A stretch of 9,252 nt of DNA from Vulcanimicrobiota bacterium (GTDB taxonomy: Bacteria > Vulcanimicrobiota > Vulcanimicrobiia > Vulcanimicrobiales > Vulcanimicrobiaceae). Below, piece by piece: positions 6,676-9,252 of the stretch; the first letter of the stretch is position 1, and each line of letters begins with the position of its first letter. Under the pieces are notes generated by a model. That model did no database searches, was not told where the DNA came from, and saw only the letters and a program-made list of their open reading frames with translations. A program made the position numbers and the translations under genes. The stretch is from contig JAFAMS010000269.1 of the NCBI GenBank assembly GCA_019233165.1, positions 1 through 9,252 of the forward strand, read 5' to 3'.

Positions 6676-7883
6676 GAGCACAGACCGTCGCGGGCCTCGA
6701 TATCGGCACGACCAAGACCTGTGCGGTCGTCGCCGCCTGCGGCCCCCAAGGCCTCGAGATCATCGGCGTCGGCGAAGCGCCCTCGGCGGGGATGCGCCGG
6801 GGCGTCGTGACCGACCTTGAAGAGACGGTGAGGTCGATCGAAGCCGCCACCGAGCGCGCCGAGCGCATGGCCGGCGTTCCGATCTCCCACGTCTACGTCG
6901 GCGTCACCGGCGAGCACATTCAGAGCACGAACAATCGCGGGATCGTCGCCGTCTCCGGCGAGGAGCGCGAGGTCGTCGCCGGCGACGTGAAACGCGTCCT
7001 CGACGCTTCGAAGATCATCAACCTCGCTGCCGAGCGGCAGATCATCCACGCGCTCCCGCGGCATTACACCGTCGACGGTCACGACGGCGTCACGGATCCG
7101 GTCGGGATGTCGGGCGGGCGTCTCGAGGTCGACACCCACATCATCACCGGCGGCGCGACGTTCATCGCGAACGTCCTCAAGTGCGTCCACCGTGCAGGAC
7201 TCGAACCGGCCGGGCTCGTCTTCGAGCCGCTGGCATCCTCGGCCGCGACCTTACTCCCCGAAGAGAAAGTCGTCGGCGTCGTCTTGCTCGACATCGGCGG
7301 GGGAACGACGGACATCGCGGTCTACGCCGGCGGCGGCGCGCTGCACACCGGAACGATCCCCGTCGGCGGGAACATCTTGACGAACGACATCGCGCTCGGC
7401 CTCAAGACGAACTTCGCCGAAGCGGAGAACGTCAAGCGGGTCTACGGGACCGCGGCGAAGACGGAGACCGACGAAACGAGCTTCTCCGTCAAGACGCTCG
7501 ACGGCCGGAACACGCGGATGGTCACGACGCAGGAATTGCGCGCGATCATCGAGCCGCGGATCGCGGAGCTCTTTCGCATGGTGCGCGCACAGATCGCCGA
7601 GCACGTGCCCAGAGACCAGATCCTCGGCGAAGTCGTATTGACCGGCGGCGGAGCGCGCTTGGCCGGAATCGATGCCGCGGCTGCCGAGATCTTCGCGCTT
7701 CCGACGCGGATCGGCTATCCCGCCACGCTCGCCGGTCTGACCGAGGCCGTCAAGCAACCCGAGTACGCGACCGCGGTCGGCCTCGTACTCTTCGGACCCA
7801 AAACCGAAAACGGAACGACGAACGGCGTACGTCGCGGCATCTTCGGCCGCGTCGGTGCGTGGCTCGGCGAGTTATGGAACTGA
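6672..7883 (+). CDS. ftsA: cell division protein FtsA
   Basis: Actin-like ATPase that tethers FtsZ polymers to the cytoplasmic membrane and recruits later divisome proteins. The 403 residues show the actin-fold motifs: phosphate 1 DIGTTK at 10-15, phosphate 2 DIGGGTTD at 207-214 and the adenosine motif TGGGARLAG from 324. The FtsA-specific SHS2 (1C) domain lies at roughly 83-165. The last 15 residues ([15 protein letters not shown]) look like the amphipathic membrane-targeting helix. GTG at 6672 places the first motif at the usual distance from the N-terminus; nearby ATG 6649 and GTG 6658 are out of frame. It follows a 55-base leader with a hairpin and is close upstream of ftsZ. Function and completeness look secure. 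Confidence 0.97.
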   Translation: MRAQTVAGLDIGTTKTCAVVAACGPQGLEIIGVGEAPSAGMRRGVVTDLEETVRSIEAATERAERMAGVPISHVYVGVTGEHIQSTNNRGIVAVSGEEREVVAGDVKRVLDASKIINLAAERQIIHALPRHYTVDGHDGVTDPVGMSGGRLEVDTHIITGGATFIANVLKCVHRAGLEPAGLVFEPLASSAATLLPEEKVVGVVLLDIGGGTTDIAVYAGGGALHTGTIPVGGNILTNDIALGLKTNFAEAENVKRVYGTAAKTETDETSFSVKTLDGRNTRMVTTQELRAIIEPRIAELFRMVRAQIAEHVPRDQILGEVVLTGGGARLAGIDAAAAEIFALPTRIGYPATLAGLTEAVKQPEYATAVGLVLFGPKTENGTTNGVRRGIFGRVGAWLGELWN

Positions 7884-7905
7884 ACGAACAACTTGGATTG
7901 AAACT

Positions 7906-7910
7906 GGAGG
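7906..7910 (+). promoter_or_regulatory. ftsZ ribosome binding site
   Basis: GGAGG at 7906-7910 is the strongest Shine-Dalgarno core near ftsZ, 11 bases before ATG 7922. It lies just after the ftsA stop. It supports the 7922 start over ATG 7874, which has no clear ribosome binding site, though the spacing is somewhat long. Confidence 0.6.
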
Positions 7911-7921
7911 ATTCAAAGCCG

Positions 7922-8980
7922 ATGGCAGAGGCGAAACGTTTCGTCCCCGAACACGCCGCGACGATCAAGGTAATCGGACTCGGAGGCGGCGGCTGCAACG
8001 CCGTCAACCGCATGATCGAAGCCGGACTCGGCGGCGTCGAGTTCTATGCGGTCAACACCGACGTGCAAGCGCTGCGCGGCGTGAAGACCGACAACACCGT
8101 GCAGATCGGAACGGGGATGACGCGCGGGCTCGGCGCCGGCGCGAATCCGAATCTGGGCCGCGAGGCCGCCGACGAATCGCGCGAGGATCTCGCGATGATC
8201 CTCGACGGTTCCGATCTCGTCTTCTTGACCGCCGGGATGGGCGGCGGGACGGGGACGGGCGCCGCGCCGGTCGTCGCCGAGCTCGCGCGTGAATCCGGCG
8301 CGTTGACGATCGCGGTCGTCACGAAACCGTTCCAGTTCGAGGGGCGCAAGCGAATGCAGATCGCCGAGCGCGGGATCGCCGAGCTCGAGGCGAAGGTCGA
8401 CACGCTGATCACGATCCCCAACGAGCGCATCCTGCAAATTATCGAGAAGAAGACGCCGCTCCAAGAGGCGTTCTCGTACGCCGATGACGTCCTTCGCCAG
8501 GGGATCGCGGGGATCAGCGACTTGATCACGCAGCCCGGGCTGATCAACCTCGACTTCGCGGACGTGAAGACGGTGATGACCGACGCCGGCTCGGCGATGA
8601 TGGGGATCGGCGAAGGGACCGGCGAGCATCGCGCGGCCGATGCGGCGCAAAAAGCGATCGCGTCGCCGCTCCTCGAGACGACGATCGAAGGCGCGCGCGG
8701 CGTGATCTTCAACATCACGGGCGGAAGCGACATGTCAATGTACGAGGTGAACGAAGCCGCCGAGATGATCGCGCGCGCGGTCGACTCGGACGCTCAGATC
8801 ATCTTCGGTGCGTCGGTCGATCCGACGATGCAAGGGCGCGTCCGTGTGACGGTCCTCGCCGCCGGATTCGGCGCGCCGCGGACGCACGTGAGCGCGGCGA
8901 GCGGGATCGAATTCGACAAGGTCGCGCCGGTCAACATGGACGACATCGAGGTCCCGGCGTTCCTGCGCTACCGGGGATAA
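7922..8980 (+). CDS. ftsZ: cell division protein FtsZ
   Basis: Tubulin-like GTPase that polymerises into the cytokinetic ring. From ATG 7922 it has 352 residues: MAEAKRF, the first glycine-rich loop [13 protein letters not shown] from 19, the tubulin signature GGGTGTG at 107-113, the IPNERIL segment, the T7 catalytic loop NLDFAD at 209-214, and the C-terminal peptide [10 protein letters not shown] that binds FtsA and other partners. Between the end of the globular core (AAGF, about 316) and that peptide there are only about 23 residues, a short linker. An alternative ATG at 7874 would add 16 residues and overlap ftsA by 10 bases. I prefer 7922 because of the GGAGG and because the extra codons (ctt, gga, aaa, tca) do not follow the gene's GC-ending bias. 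No terminator follows; the next gene converges. Confidence 0.97.
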   Translation: MAEAKRFVPEHAATIKVIGLGGGGCNAVNRMIEAGLGGVEFYAVNTDVQALRGVKTDNTVQIGTGMTRGLGAGANPNLGREAADESREDLAMILDGSDLVFLTAGMGGGTGTGAAPVVAELARESGALTIAVVTKPFQFEGRKRMQIAERGIAELEAKVDTLITIPNERILQIIEKKTPLQEAFSYADDVLRQGIAGISDLITQPGLINLDFADVKTVMTDAGSAMMGIGEGTGEHRAADAAQKAIASPLLETTIEGARGVIFNITGGSDMSMYEVNEAAEMIARAVDSDAQIIFGASVDPTMQGRVRVTVLAAGFGAPRTHVSAASGIEFDKVAPVNMDDIEVPAFLRYRG

Positions 8981-8991
8981 GCGCTAGGCGG

Positions 8992-9252
8992 TCATTGTCC
9001 GTAAAGGCCGAGGTATTGGCCGCGCGCCAAGATCTTTCCGACTGCGTTCATGAGAAAACCGACCCGCGCTCCGGTCGTCCCCGGTCCGTAGGCCGGACCA
9101 AACACCATGTTCATGGCGCTTACCGTGAAATAGTAGCGGTGGGGTCGGTCGCCGGGTGGTGGGCATGGACCTCGGTAGCCCGTTGCGCCTCCGTCGTTAT
9201 AGCCTTGGACGGCCCCGGCCGGTAGATTCTTCGCCGCATCCAGCGACAGGCT
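8992..9252 (-). CDS. YbhB/YbcL-family (PEBP, Raf-kinase-inhibitor-like) protein, C-terminal part
   Basis: Reading the minus strand from the window edge gives 86 residues before TGA (complement of 8992-8994). The fragment has the phosphatidylethanolamine-binding-protein signature: VQGYNDGGATGYRGPCPP (GPCPP at 28-32 of the fragment) and HRYYF at 38-42, ending KILARGQYLGLYGQ, close to the family ending with G-Y. The N-terminal half, including the usual DPDAP motif, is outside the window. Bacterial members bind small anionic ligands; their physiological role is poorly defined. The gene converges on ftsZ with only 11 bases between the two stops and is probably unrelated to the division operon. Confidence 0.87.
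   Translation of the reverse strand, partial: SLSLDAAKNLPAGAVQGYNDGGATGYRGPCPPPGDRPHRYYFTVSAMNMVFGPAYGPGTTGARVGFLMNAVGKILARGQYLGLYGQ

Noticed and set aside
7181..7873. Upstream extension of the ftsZ frame inside ftsA
   Set aside because: It is an Arg-rich shadow of ftsA, which is complete and has all its motifs. FtsZ normally starts shortly before its first glycine loop.
8965..8984. GCGCT/AGCGC inverted repeat at the ftsZ end as a terminator
   Set aside because: The stem has only five pairs with a ten-base loop and no T-run on either strand.

Overview
This window is a GC-rich (about two thirds G+C by eye), almost fully coding stretch of bacterial chromosome. Seven genes on the plus strand are followed by one convergent partial gene. 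No mobile element, CRISPR array, tRNA or rRNA is visible. Codon choice (strong C/G at third positions), DnaE-type polymerase, short-form HisG with HisZ, and FtsZ proteins with a conserved C-terminal tail point to an environmental, high-GC bacterium. The style resembles candidate phyla such as Eremiobacterota (WPS-2), but this placement is a guess that needs a tree.

Layout: (1) positions 1-1905, the C-terminal ~634 residues of the replicative DNA polymerase III alpha subunit DnaE, cut by the window start. (2) 1905-5040, a histidine-biosynthesis block: hisZ (HisRS-like regulatory subunit), hisG (short-form ATP phosphoribosyltransferase) and hisD (histidinol dehydrogenase). (3) 5037-5858, a Cof-type HAD hydrolase. 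(4) 5855-8980, the division genes ftsQ, ftsA and ftsZ. (5) 8992-9252 on the minus strand, the C-terminal end of a YbhB/PEBP-family protein, running off the window.

From dnaE through ftsQ every junction overlaps by 1 or 4 bases (TAATG, TTGA, GTGA, GTGA, ATGA), so replication, histidine synthesis and division genes look translationally coupled in one transcript. HisZ and HisG should together form the first enzyme of histidine synthesis and HisD does the last two oxidations. The HAD enzyme is of unknown substrate; its position makes histidinol-phosphate phosphatase a testable idea. FtsQ is the membrane divisome linker, FtsA the membrane anchor, and FtsZ the ring-forming GTPase.

The only substantial gap is the 55 bases between ftsQ and ftsA. 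It is AT-richer, holds a -10-like TATAGT, and has a perfect 8-bp hairpin whose 3' arm contains the likely ftsA ribosome binding site. A competing upstream stem and an 8-codon upstream ORF ending on the ftsA start codon are also present. This small leader is the most interesting element in the window; the rest is mainly well-known housekeeping genes in an unusual order.
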